In this document: piece after piece, positions 7,734 through 14,990 of the stretch
Layout of the letters: each line of letters begins with the position of its first letter
How positions within the stretch are numbered: position 1 is the first letter of the stretch
Origin: a virus
Direction: 5' to 3' (one strand)
IMG/VR virus record: IMGVR_UViG_3300032242_000341
Coordinates: 1 to 24,819 of that record
Length of the DNA: 24,819 nt
Translations under genes and position numbers: made by a program
Notes under the pieces: model-generated
Databases searched by the model: none
What the model saw: the letters and a program-made list of their open reading frames with translations, nothing else
Told to the model about the DNA's origin: nothing

Positions 7734-8674
7734 CAACAATGCCACTTTCTTAATGCTAGTGCCTTACGTGTTGGCTCACCGTTGGGCTTTTTCATTGGGC
7801 CTTTACTACCGCCCATTCTAGCACAAAAACTCTTACGACGTTTAGCTGCCTTACTACCTGGTTTTAATTTACTTGGTTTTGTTGTGACTGCTGTTTGTAA
7901 ATGACTGCCAGGGTGTTCTCTACGATAGCTAGCAACGCCTTTCTTGTTCAAACCACCATTCTTATTCTTGCCTGCCTTGCGATGCCAAGCAGCTGATTCT
8001 AGTAGTTCATGATCATCAACTGATTCAAAGTCTTCCCAGATGGTTTCTGCGTCAACACCGTGATGCTGTGCAAATGTTTCCACCATTTCTTCAATGATGT
8101 CAAACTGCTCGTCCGCTGTCAAAGCTAGGCCACTTAAATCCAAAATTCTGCTCAGTTCATCCAAGCCTTCCGCCACACCTTGCTTTCTAATGCTGAGTTT
8201 GTCAGCGGGATTGCCACTGCCAAACATACTATCTATTGCTTGTTGTGTTTTTTCTTTATTTTGTTGTTTCTGTTCTTTGCGATCAGCAGTGGCCTGTTTG
8301 CCAGTGCCTTTCTTGATAGTCTTCATCATAGTGTCAAACGGCTTGTCACCAGTGGTCTCTGACATGCTCTCGTTAGGCACACAGTTACGCACCTGGCCAC
8401 CATTCTTACCCTTCTTAGTACCTACAGCATGTTTGCCTGGCCAGCAACGAGTAAATCCGTTTGCATCTTTAGCACTTTTCTTAATCTCATTGAGATTGCC
8501 GTGTGATTCGCACATGCCACAATCTGGGCATGTCATTTCCATTTCAATGGATTCATTGTGTTTCTTTTTGCCGGCACAATGAGCTTTTTGTGAAAAGCCT
8601 TTAGGATGAGAACAGTTGATACTGCGCTTATACTTTTGGCTCCAGGCCTCGTTTATTATTTCTGTAATTTTCAT
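7733..8674 (-). CDS. Multi-module Cys/Lys-rich phage protein with DUF6321-like C-terminus
   Basis: 313 aa. The N-terminus [10 protein letters not shown] fits the capsid-targeting pattern. Residues 20-58 hold [13 protein letters not shown] and C-P-D-C-G-M-C, probable zinc-binding knots; 77-98 hold C-W-P-G-K-H ... R-N-C. A Lys/Gln-rich linker follows, then the GVAEG repeat (166-170), a small acidic helical module (171-225), and a basic C-terminal module of about 85 residues ([19 protein letters not shown] ... [12 protein letters not shown]) that I recognise as the DUF6321-type family of phages. Basic and Cys-rich make-up suggests nucleic-acid binding, but no function is established. Start codon overlaps the iscA stop (ATGA). 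Confidence 0.85.
   Translation of the reverse strand: MKITEIINEAWSQKYKRSINCSHPKGFSQKAHCAGKKKHNESIEMEMTCPDCGMCESHGNLNEIKKSAKDANGFTRCWPGKHAVGTKKGKNGGQVRNCVPNESMSETTGDKPFDTMMKTIKKGTGKQATADRKEQKQQNKEKTQQAIDSMFGSGNPADKLSIRKQGVAEGLDELSRILDLSGLALTADEQFDIIEEMVETFAQHHGVDAETIWEDFESVDDHELLESAAWHRKAGKNKNGGLNKKGVASYRREHPGSHLQTAVTTKPSKLKPGSKAAKRRKSFCARMGGSKGPMKKPNGEPTRKALALRKWHC
8159..8191 (-). repeat. In-frame GVAEG repeat, copy A (33 bp)
   Basis: 31 of 33 bases are identical to copy B at 10164-10196; the core GCCTTCCGCCACACCTT (plus-strand reading) is identical in all three copies. Read on the minus strand it encodes [11 protein letters not shown], at the junction between the Lys/Gln-rich part and the acidic helical module of the 313-aa protein. 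Confidence 0.85.
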
Positions 8675-8997
8675 ACACTAAAGCTACTCCCACATCCACA
8701 TGTTGATTGAGCATTTGGATTTTTAATGATAAATTGACTGCCCATCAGCTCTTCTTTATAATCTATACTTGCCCCAGTCATGTACTGCATACTCATTGCA
8801 TCTACTACTATTTTATATTTATTGGACACTTCGATCTCAAAGTCGTCATCGTTAATTTCAGTATCAAGCATGAATCCATAACTAAACCCACTGCAACCTC
8901 CACCTTGAACAAAGGAACGTAAGACAGTATTAGGTTTATTCTCATCGATTAAAATATCAATGATTTTTTCTTTGGCTGCATCAGTTACTTCAATCAT
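8671..8997 (-). CDS. iscA: A-type iron-sulfur cluster carrier (IscA/ErpA-like)
   Basis: 108 aa, full family length. The three cluster cysteines are present: C35 in G-G-G-C-S-G-F and C100/C102 in S-T-C-G-C-G-S-S-F. The opening I[10 protein letters not shown] is typical. Such proteins pass Fe-S clusters from scaffold to client proteins in the cytoplasm; related genes occur in several aquatic T4-like phages. It has no capsid-targeting-like start, unlike its neighbours, but is coupled to both by ATGA overlaps, so it is made with them. A plausible client is the HiPIP-like protein two genes downstream (inference). It might alternatively top up host Fe-S capacity during infection. Confidence 0.93.
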   Translation of the reverse strand: MIEVTDAAKEKIIDILIDENKPNTVLRSFVQGGGCSGFSYGFMLDTEINDDDFEIEVSNKYKIVVDAMSMQYMTGASIDYKEELMGSQFIIKNPNAQSTCGCGSSFSV

Positions 8998-9386
8998 ACT
9001 CCGTACCTGTTACGTTTAGTCTGTGCTACTGGGCTTGTTGTTTTTACTGTAGGTGATTCGTGACTGGCATTGTCTGTAATTCTAGTGGGTGTCACACCCA
9101 TTAGTTTAGATGCTAGTCTAATTGTTTCTTCATCTTCTGGAGCATACATAACCTGAGTTAAGTTTTCTGCCCATGATGATTCCTGACTGAATTTAATATG
9201 ACCTTTGTTATCGGCACGTGCCGCAGCAACGGCCATTCCATAGCGATATTGCATATATGGATCAGTGTTGCGTAATTGATGTTGTACAAACACGCCAGGC
9301 AATTCATCAGCTGTACTTTGCTCAACGGCAGATGCACGGCCATTGGCTTTGGCATGATACTCAACAATAAATTCGTTTGCTCTCAT
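8994..9386 (-). CDS. Paralogous phage protein (KRNRYGV tail), capsid-targeting-like start
   Basis: 130 aa, unknown function. It starts [10 protein letters not shown] (I-V-E at 7-9). It is a diverged copy of the 117-aa neighbour upstream: both have a P-x-M-D/Q-x-x-Y-x-[LY]-Y-R-[YF]-G block, an acidic Y-[AS]-x-x-x-E-[ED] block followed by an I-x-x-A helix, and both end P-x-A-x-x-K-R-N-[RK]-Y-G-V. The core is probably a small folded domain flanked by disordered ends. ATGA overlaps join it to both neighbours. Confidence 0.8.
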   Translation of the reverse strand: MRANEFIVEYHAKANGRASAVEQSTADELPGVFVQHQLRNTDPYMQYRYGMAVAAARADNKGHIKFSQESSWAENLTQVMYAPEDEETIRLASKLMGVTPTRITDNASHESPTVKTTSPVAQTKRNRYGV

Positions 9387-9736
9387 ACACCGTATTTGTT
9401 ACGTTTAGGTTTTGCTGTGGGACTTACTTTATAAGTTCCTTCAGGTTCTCCACTATCAGTAGCAGATACATGTTGACCTTTTATTTTATGATGCTTTTCT
9501 GTGGCCTTGATGATATCCTCCTCACCTTTAGAATATGCATAAATGATAGGAACATCACCAACACCGGTAGTAGGAGTTTTTGCATTTGGAGATGCCGCCA
9601 TTGAAATACCAAATCTATACAGTTCGTAATTGTTATCCATTTGTGGATAAAATGTAGCCTTGCTGAATACCGCTTTCTGATCTGGCGATATGGCCTGCAT
9701 GCCTGTTTGTTCTACAATAATGTCTTTAATCTTCAT
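9383..9736 (-). CDS. Paralogous phage protein (KRNKYGV tail), capsid-targeting-like start
   Basis: 117 aa, unknown function, tandem paralogue of the 130-aa gene downstream. It begins M-K-I-K-D-I-I-V-E-Q, the closest match in the window to the T4 internal-protein leader pattern. The core has Y-E-L-Y-R-F-G-I-S-M-A-A-S and D-V-P-I-I-Y-A-Y-S-K-G-E-E-D. The C-terminus is Lys/Pro-rich and ends K-R-N-K-Y-G-V. Start overlaps the upstream stop by ATGA. Confidence 0.8.
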   Translation of the reverse strand: MKIKDIIVEQTGMQAISPDQKAVFSKATFYPQMDNNYELYRFGISMAASPNAKTPTTGVGDVPIIYAYSKGEEDIIKATEKHHKIKGQHVSATDSGEPEGTYKVSPTAKPKRNKYGV

Positions 9737-10023
9737 GTTGGTTTTTCTCCGGTCAGGTATGGCTTACTGAACCATAACTTAAACCATTCAGGAGTTCCTG
9801 GTTTAATGTTATTCTTTTTCATCAGCTGACCTTTTTCATTGCCAGTTATACTGATGTTACTGCCTTTATCTACTGGCTTATATTCGTGCAGTTTTGCAGA
9901 CGAACCTAACCCCGCAAGATATTTAATCGTTTTAATTTCGTTGATGGGATCACTGGCATCAAGTACGCAGTCATCTGCGCTATCTTGATTTAAATTATCT
10001 GTAGTGATTTTATACTGTTTCAT
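9733..10023 (-). CDS. Small phage protein with conserved TPEWFKLWFS motif
   Basis: 96 aa, unknown function. The C-terminus K-P-G-T-P-E-W-F-K-L-W-F-S-K-P-Y-L-T-G-E is a phrase I associate with small proteins of aquatic T4-like phages. The ATG at 10023 shares its last base with the stop of the ParB-like gene (TAATG), typical of re-initiation, so the longer reading from 10116 inside that gene is rejected. The N-terminus M-K-Q-Y-K-I-T-T-D-N resembles the targeting pattern but lacks the key glutamate. Confidence 0.75.
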   Translation of the reverse strand: MKQYKITTDNLNQDSADDCVLDASDPINEIKTIKYLAGLGSSAKLHEYKPVDKGSNISITGNEKGQLMKKNNIKPGTPEWFKLWFSKPYLTGEKPT

Positions 10024-10943
10024 TAGTACCCCATTGGCTTTTTGCCGGCTTGTACATTCTTGTACCACTTGATTAATTCGGCATCGGTGGCCAGTTCTAA
10101 ATAGTTTGCTTCCCAATCTAGTTTCTTTACTAGGAATTGAATTAATTGTTGTCTTTTATTATGATCCAGGCCTTCCGCCACACCTTTCTTTCTAATTTCT
10201 TCTATGTCAGAATCCGGAACTATTTGAGCGGGTATAGATTTTACACCTAATAATTTATATGCCCAAAATCTATGATGTCCATCTAATACCTGATATCCGT
10301 TTTTATATTTTCGAACTAACAACGGAGGAAGTTTGTCTCCTTGCTTCAGTCCTGCTACTATTTTTTCAACATTGGCTTTGCTTTTTGGTTGATTCATCTT
10401 ATCGTCGGGCTCAAATCCCACAAGTTGATTAGCAGGTATGTTTACTACTGGACCTGTAGCTTTATAGTTCTCTAGACCAATGGCTCCGTAGTAGCTTGGA
10501 TCTGTGCTTAATGTAATCTTGCCTTCCGCCACACCTTCGTTTTTCTTACCGTATGGAAATACTTCTGGCCAGCTATTACCTTGTTTCTGTACAAACTTCT
10601 TAGGATCATACTTACTACGTATAATGCCGTGTACTCGTAATGCAGCCTCATGGCTATCTCTATAACCCTGTTGATGAGCAACACGTTCTTCATCATTGTG
10701 AATCATTCGTTGACCAAGTAATCCTGTTTCCGGATTAAATCTATACATAATGTTAGCTTCGTCGTTTTGGAAAGCCTCCATAGTAGCCATATCTTTCTTG
10801 TGCTTGACATCACCTTGCTTCTCAGCTTTCTTTTTATCCTTGTGTTGACCAGCACCGCCCATCTTGGCGTTCTTGGCAACAAAATTACGAGGCTTTGGTG
10901 GAACTGCTGCTCGTTCTTCTGATAATAGATCTTTAATTCTCAT
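10023..10943 (-). CDS. ParB/sulfiredoxin-fold protein with two in-frame GVAEG repeats
   Basis: 306 aa in three modules separated by GVAEG repeats. Module 1 (1-135) starts M-R-I-K-D-L-L-S-E-E (L-S-E at 7-9), has a basic F-V-A-K-N-A-K-M-G-G-A-G-Q-H-K-D stretch and a helical part. Module 2 (about 142-250) is ParB-like, with G-Y-Q-V-L-D-G-H-H-R-F-W-A-Y (217-229) and V-K-S-I-P-A-Q-I-V; this fold serves CTPases, nucleases and phosphatases, so the activity is open. Module 3 (259-306) is a small helical unit. GVAEG occurs at 137-141 and 254-258, exactly between modules. ATGA overlap with the upstream gene. A DNA-handling role after ejection is conceivable, but this is inference. Confidence 0.85.
   Translation of the reverse strand: MRIKDLLSEERAAVPPKPRNFVAKNAKMGGAGQHKDKKKAEKQGDVKHKKDMATMEAFQNDEANIMYRFNPETGLLGQRMIHNDEERVAHQQGYRDSHEAALRVHGIIRSKYDPKKFVQKQGNSWPEVFPYGKKNEGVAEGKITLSTDPSYYGAIGLENYKATGPVVNIPANQLVGFEPDDKMNQPKSKANVEKIVAGLKQGDKLPPLLVRKYKNGYQVLDGHHRFWAYKLLGVKSIPAQIVPDSDIEEIRKKGVAEGLDHNKRQQLIQFLVKKLDWEANYLELATDAELIKWYKNVQAGKKPMGY
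10164..10196 (-). repeat. In-frame GVAEG repeat, copy B (33 bp)
   Basis: Differs from copy A (8159-8191) at two bases. Encodes I-R-K-K-G-V-A-E-G-L-D between the ParB-like and C-terminal modules of the 306-aa protein. Confidence 0.85.
10521..10537 (-). repeat. In-frame GVAEG repeat, copy C (17-bp core)
   Basis: The 17-bp core is identical to copies A and B; the flanks have diverged. Encodes E-G-V-A-E-G-K between the N-terminal and ParB-like modules of the 306-aa protein. Confidence 0.8.
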
Positions 10944-11209
10944 AGTCTAAATGCTCTTAAATTCTTTTTAGGTGTGTTCTTATTCACATCTGCTGTTGTA
11001 TTCTGTTTGGTAATAATGCCCACGCCAGCTGCATCTTCTTTAGTTGGCTTTTCTTTTTCCTGTTTAGCTTTCCATTCTTTTTCAAATTCAGCCTTTGCTT
11101 GTGCAGCACGATCTCTAGAGGCAGTTGATTTTGCCTGCTCACGTTCAAAAGCACGTTGTAGTTTAACAGCAGCACTCATACGTGCCTCTACGATGTCTTT
11201 AATCTTCAT
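10940..11209 (-). CDS. Charged helical protein with capsid-targeting-like start
   Basis: 89 aa, unknown function. It begins M-K-I-K-D-I-V-E-A (I-V-E/A at 6-9). Residues 10-60 form one long charged helix, probably a coiled coil rich in Lys, Glu, Gln and Ala. The tail K-K-N-L-R-A-F-R-L is basic. Size and composition are like T4 internal proteins. Its start lies inside the upstream gene (11-nt overlap) and its stop overlaps the ParB-like start (ATGA). Confidence 0.78.
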   Translation of the reverse strand: MKIKDIVEARMSAAVKLQRAFEREQAKSTASRDRAAQAKAEFEKEWKAKQEKEKPTKEDAAGVGIITKQNTTADVNKNTPKKNLRAFRL

Positions 11210-11537
11210 AATGACCTTTCTGAATATGCTTACTTTGCTCGTCTGCCATTTTTCTAGCTAAAGAAAGGATCTGATCATGAGGAATCTTTTCTTCAACATC
11301 CTTGATATTAAACTTATCGGCATACATCTTTCTGCATTTCATAGCAGGAAGAATATATAATTTGTATGCGTTAGGATGTTTTGCGTTGTTCATATGCTTT
11401 CGTACAACGGGAAGAATCATATCACGAACGATACTGTCGTTATGATCCATAAAGAATTTCAAATCGCCGATCCAGTCGACGTCTGTATCCTTTTCAGTAG
11501 GCCCACCAATAGGGCTAAACATTTCTTTTAATCTCAT
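11199..11537 (-). CDS. Conserved phage protein, first gene of the coupled cluster
   Basis: 112 aa, unknown function. It begins M-R-L-K-E-M-F-S-P-I-G-G-P, similar to the targeting-like starts nearby but with S-P where they have x-E, so cleavage is less likely. The rest is a compact helical domain (D-V-D-W-I-G-D-L-K-F-F-M-D ... H-P-N-A-Y-K-L-Y-I-L-P ... E-Q-S-K-H-I). A late-type box lies 28 nt before the ATG, so this gene heads the transcript that runs to about 5901. Confidence 0.8.
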   Translation of the reverse strand: MRLKEMFSPIGGPTEKDTDVDWIGDLKFFMDHNDSIVRDMILPVVRKHMNNAKHPNAYKLYILPAMKCRKMYADKFNIKDVEEKIPHDQILSLARKMADEQSKHIQKGHYED

Positions 11538-11564
11538 ATAGTACGAATCCTGGTGATCATACTA

Positions 11565-11572
11565 TATTTATC
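11565..11572 (-). promoter_or_regulatory. Late-type promoter box GATAAATA for the coupled cluster
   Basis: GATAAATA on the minus strand, 28 nt before the 112-aa gene's start. Only this box stands in front of the ten overlapping genes down to 5901, which points to late expression of the cluster. Confidence 0.6.
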
Positions 11573-11584
11573 GTTCTGAGGGAG

Positions 11585-11914
11585 TTAGTAATTATAACGG
11601 ATAGTGGTAATGGATCCGCTTGTTAGGGTTCCTGTAGCACGTACCCATACAAAATTGCCGTAGAAATTTACAAAATCAGATCCATTTACTGGATTTGTAA
11701 ATGTAGTATCGTTAATGGTAAACCAATCAGTGTTAGAGGGTGCTACAGCAAGGGTTCCTTCTAAATGTACCGATCCTACGAAGTTATTAAATGTAAATGT
11801 GGCAGTATGTAAGCCGTCGCCGAAGTTATAATATCCATCGCCCTTTTGTTGAGCGCCGGTAAACGTACCCACTGTATGGGTTTCTGGTAATAAAACAATA
11901 CTTTGACTAGGCAT
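11585..11914 (-). CDS. Probable virion protein, beta-rich
   Basis: 109 aa, rich in Thr, Gly, Asn, Phe and Tyr with alternating hydrophobic residues, as expected for a small beta-sandwich. The end N-F-Y-G-N-F-V-W-V-R-A-T-G-T-L-T-S-G-S-I resembles phage decoration or fibre-type modules (a structural domain seen repeatedly in aquatic T4-like phages). No signal peptide or membrane segment. It follows the 223-aa ORF by 18 nt and has no obvious Shine-Dalgarno. Structural role is inferred. Confidence 0.75.
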   Translation of the reverse strand: MPSQSIVLLPETHTVGTFTGAQQKGDGYYNFGDGLHTATFTFNNFVGSVHLEGTLAVAPSNTDWFTINDTTFTNPVNGSDFVNFYGNFVWVRATGTLTSGSITTIRYNY

Positions 11915-11932
11915 AATGATTCCAACGAGGGG

Positions 11933-12604
11933 TTATTTTTTCGCTATAACGTATTTATACGTTTGGCCCACTGCAGAACCGTCTCGTAGTTTAAGCATAA
12001 ACAGAGTTTTTTCGTCCTCTACAAGCATATACCTACGATCCCAGTTGTAGTAACAGGTTAGAAACCACTGTTTAACTGAGTCGCTTATTTTAATGCGATC
12101 ACCTTGCTCTTTAATCCATATAAGATAGTTAGCTCTTGTGATTCGATCACGAGGCATTGCATGCGGTGTTAGATATACTTTATATCTATACCGATCATGT
12201 GGCAGCTTATTTGCCACTACGGTATACGGACTGTCAAGTTGATCTATAGTTTCTTTGGTAGGTGCACTGGCATTCCTAATAATAGCACTAAATTGATTCA
12301 ACAACTTATTGTAAAACTCTTCATCATTAGTATATATGTCCATGATGTTAGTTTCAATCCGCTTGGACCAAGAATCTGCAGGATAACGGGCCAACATACT
12401 AGCAACTTTATAGATGTTAAGTCGATTGGCCCATGCTTTATCTTTAGTAGCATAGTGCGTTGGCTGTGGAGCAGGGTCTTGATTGCAAAATTCAATCACT
12501 GACATGATATCGGTATTTCTAAATATACCACTGCCCACGAGAGAAAGGCTGACTTTATACAGCCATTTCCCGTAGAACTTACGCTGCGTTTTCTGGATTT
12601 TCAA
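11933..12604 (-). CDS. Conserved phage protein, probably TTG start inside clpA
   Basis: About 223 aa, function unknown. The region K-F-Y-G-K-W-L-Y-K-V-S-L-S-L near the N-terminus looks like real folded sequence and comes before the first in-frame ATG (which would start at M-S-V-I-E-F). I therefore prefer the TTG at 12604, which has AGGAAGAG about 7 nt upstream, inside the 3' end of clpA; the two genes then overlap by 26 nt. Aromatic residues are frequent (W-S-K-R-I, Y-L-I-W-I-K-E-Q-G-D-R, W-F-L-T-C-Y-Y-N-W-D). No catalytic motif is evident. Probably co-transcribed with clpA. Confidence 0.75.
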   Translation of the reverse strand: MKIQKTQRKFYGKWLYKVSLSLVGSGIFRNTDIMSVIEFCNQDPAPQPTHYATKDKAWANRLNIYKVASMLARYPADSWSKRIETNIMDIYTNDEEFYNKLLNQFSAIIRNASAPTKETIDQLDSPYTVVANKLPHDRYRYKVYLTPHAMPRDRITRANYLIWIKEQGDRIKISDSVKQWFLTCYYNWDRRYMLVEDEKTLFMLKLRDGSAVGQTYKYVIAKK

Positions 12605-14930
12605 CTGTAGTCTCTTCCTGTTCAGCAGCGGCCTGTGCAAGCAATGCTCGATTAGCAGCTTTCATAGCCTTGCGTTGTTCTTTGGTTAACACCGGTGGCA
12701 TCTCGCTAATGGTAAATTCTAATTGATCGTTTACAATAGTAACATTGATACGACCGCCATCTTGTAGGTCACCAAATAGAATCTTACGACTTAACGGAGT
12801 CTTAAGTTTACTGTCAATGAGTCTAGCCAACGGACGAGCACCCATCTTACTGTCGAATCCGTGTGCTGCAAGCCAATCACGAGCAACATCATCGAGGATA
12901 ATCTCAATACGTTTGTCTTTAATCTGTACATTAAGTTCTTTAATAAACTTATCAACAATTAACTTAACACTGGCAACAGACAACTTGCTAAACTTGATAA
13001 TTGCATCTAAACGATTACGGAATTCCGGAGTAAAGAATTTTTTAATTGCTTTATCGTCTTCGCCTTCACGTTCTTGAGCACCAAAACCAATAACATTCTT
13101 TTCGCTATCACTAGCACCTAGATTACTAGTCATAACAAGAATGGTATTACGACCATCTGCTACTTTGCCATTAGAACCAGTAACAAATCCGTTATCCATA
13201 AACTGCAACAGAATATTGGTAACATCCGGATGTGCTTTTTCAATCTCGTCCAACAACAATACACAGTTAGGAGTTTCTTGCAGTTTAATAATCAACTGTC
13301 CGGCATTGTCTTCAAAACCAACATAGCCCGGAGGCGCACCGATCAGTTTTGCAACAGAGTGTTTCTCTTGATACTCACTCATATCAAAACGGATCATTGG
13401 CAAACCCATTTTATCTGCGAGCTGACGAGCAGTTTCAGTCTTGCCACAACCTGTTGGCCCAGAGAACAAAAATGCACCAATTGGCTTGTTAGGCGATTTC
13501 ATTCCTGCTTGTGCAACAAAGATCTTATCCAATACATTATCAACAGCAGAGTCTTGTCCAAACACTACTGCCTTCATGTTCTTTTCAAGATCAACAAGGT
13601 TCTTGCTTTCTTTCTGCGAAACTGTTTCAAGAGGCATATTAACCATCTTAGAAACTTCGTACATGACCTGTTCAATGTCTACGAAGTTTACAACACCGTC
13701 TTCGGGAGTATAGTCTTTAAGTTTGTAACGAGCACAGGCACAGTCAATAATGTCAATAGCCTTATCAGGTAACTTCTTTTCGGGCATGTACTTAACAGAC
13801 AATTTAACTGCCTGTTCGACAGCAACATCAGTAATCTTAACACCGTGATGTTCTTCGTAGTACTTACGAATGCCCTTGACAATCTTAATAGCCAACTCTG
13901 GAGTAGGCTCGTCAACAGTAATACGTTGGAATCGACGCATCAATGCACGATCTTTTTCAAAGTGCTTACGGTATTCTTCCCATGTAGTACTAGCAATAAC
14001 TTTCAATGTGCCTTTGCTCAATGCAGGCTTTAACATATTAGCCATATCGTTACTGCTACCATTAGCAGCACCAGCACCACTCATCATATGTGCTTCGTCA
14101 ATAAACAAGATGATCTTGCCTTTCTTTTCCAACGCACCTAACACTGCTTTAATACGTTCTTCAAAATCACCGCGATACTTACTGCCGGCAAGTAGTGCGC
14201 TGATGTCTAGTGTATAAACTTGATAGTCTTGAATAAACTTAGGTACTTTCTTTTCGAATACCTTACGTGCAAGACCTTCTGCAATGGCAGTTTTACCCAC
14301 ACCCGGATCTCCAACCATGAGCACATTGGCCTTGCTACGACGAGCAAGTACAAGTTGAATCTTTTCAATCTCTTCATCGCGGCCAATAACCGGATCAATC
14401 TTTTTCTCTTTGGCCAATGCACTTAAATTAGTACAGAATTGGTTAAGGATTTTTTCAACTTGGGAATTATTCACAGGCACTGCATCTTCCGAGATTTCAA
14501 CTTTTTCTTGATAGAATTCGATAAACTTATCTTTGTTAACGCCTGCTTTTAATAAGTAAAACGTGGCAAACGATCGTTTTTCTGAAAGGACACTGACAAT
14601 GATATCAGCAACTTCGATCTGATTACGACCGCTAAACAAAACTTGTGTAAAGCTGCGGTTAAGCACACGTTCAACACTGTTTGTTTTCTTTGGACGAGCA
14701 TCAGCAGGAAGATTGCTAATGTCGTTAAGTTGATTCTTTAAAAAATGATCTAAATTAGATTTAATGTAATTTGCATCAGCGCCGTAGTCAGTTAACAATT
14801 GAAAACATTCAGATTCCAATGTAATTGAATAAACGATATGCTCTAATGTTACATATTCGTGGTTAAGTTTCTTAGCAACATTTACTGCGCGATCAAAAAC
14901 TTTTTGCAATTTTGGGCTTGGTTCAAGCAT
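12579..14930 (-). CDS. clpA: ClpA-type AAA+ unfoldase
   Basis: 783 aa, full-length ClpA (E. coli 758 aa). N-domain at 1-145; D1 with GDPGVGKT (207-214), pore loop KYRGDFE (251-257) and LFIDEAH (275-281); D2 with GPTGCGKT (491-498), pore loop GAPPGYVGF and LLLDEIEKA. The N-V-I-G-F-G loop (612-617) carries the I-G-F tripeptide by which ClpA/ClpX dock onto ClpP, so the protein should be able to use host ClpP, none being encoded here. There is no ClpB-type middle coiled coil, which supports ClpA over a disaggregase. A poorly conserved Ala/Glu-rich tail of about 40 residues is added. It has a perfect-consensus sigma70 promoter. Possible roles: redirecting host proteolysis or removing defence proteins (inference). 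Confidence 0.95.
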   Translation of the reverse strand: MLEPSPKLQKVFDRAVNVAKKLNHEYVTLEHIVYSITLESECFQLLTDYGADANYIKSNLDHFLKNQLNDISNLPADARPKKTNSVERVLNRSFTQVLFSGRNQIEVADIIVSVLSEKRSFATFYLLKAGVNKDKFIEFYQEKVEISEDAVPVNNSQVEKILNQFCTNLSALAKEKKIDPVIGRDEEIEKIQLVLARRSKANVLMVGDPGVGKTAIAEGLARKVFEKKVPKFIQDYQVYTLDISALLAGSKYRGDFEERIKAVLGALEKKGKIILFIDEAHMMSGAGAANGSSNDMANMLKPALSKGTLKVIASTTWEEYRKHFEKDRALMRRFQRITVDEPTPELAIKIVKGIRKYYEEHHGVKITDVAVEQAVKLSVKYMPEKKLPDKAIDIIDCACARYKLKDYTPEDGVVNFVDIEQVMYEVSKMVNMPLETVSQKESKNLVDLEKNMKAVVFGQDSAVDNVLDKIFVAQAGMKSPNKPIGAFLFSGPTGCGKTETARQLADKMGLPMIRFDMSEYQEKHSVAKLIGAPPGYVGFEDNAGQLIIKLQETPNCVLLLDEIEKAHPDVTNILLQFMDNGFVTGSNGKVADGRNTILVMTSNLGASDSEKNVIGFGAQEREGEDDKAIKKFFTPEFRNRLDAIIKFSKLSVASVKLIVDKFIKELNVQIKDKRIEIILDDVARDWLAAHGFDSKMGARPLARLIDSKLKTPLSRKILFGDLQDGGRINVTIVNDQLEFTISEMPPVLTKEQRKAMKAANRALLAQAAAEQEETTVENPENAA

Positions 14931-14958
14931 GTAGACCTTCTCTTAAAGTAAGTAATTA

Positions 14959-14987
14959 ATTATAAACTAGAACAACAGACATGTCAA
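14959..14987 (-). promoter_or_regulatory. Perfect-consensus sigma70 promoter for clpA
   Basis: TTGACA (14987-14982), 17-bp spacer, TATAAT (14964-14959). Both hexamers and the spacing equal the bacterial optimum. It begins just after the dnaJ stop, making clpA independent of dnaJ. Confidence 0.85.
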
Positions 14988-14990
14988 CAT

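Noticed and set aside
13230-13772. 180-aa plus-strand ORF inside clpA, and similar long plus-strand ORFs at 16178-16810 and 5358-5723
   Set aside because: Antisense shadows of well-supported minus-strand genes; compositions are translations of the complementary strand and none has a Shine-Dalgarno or recognisable motif.
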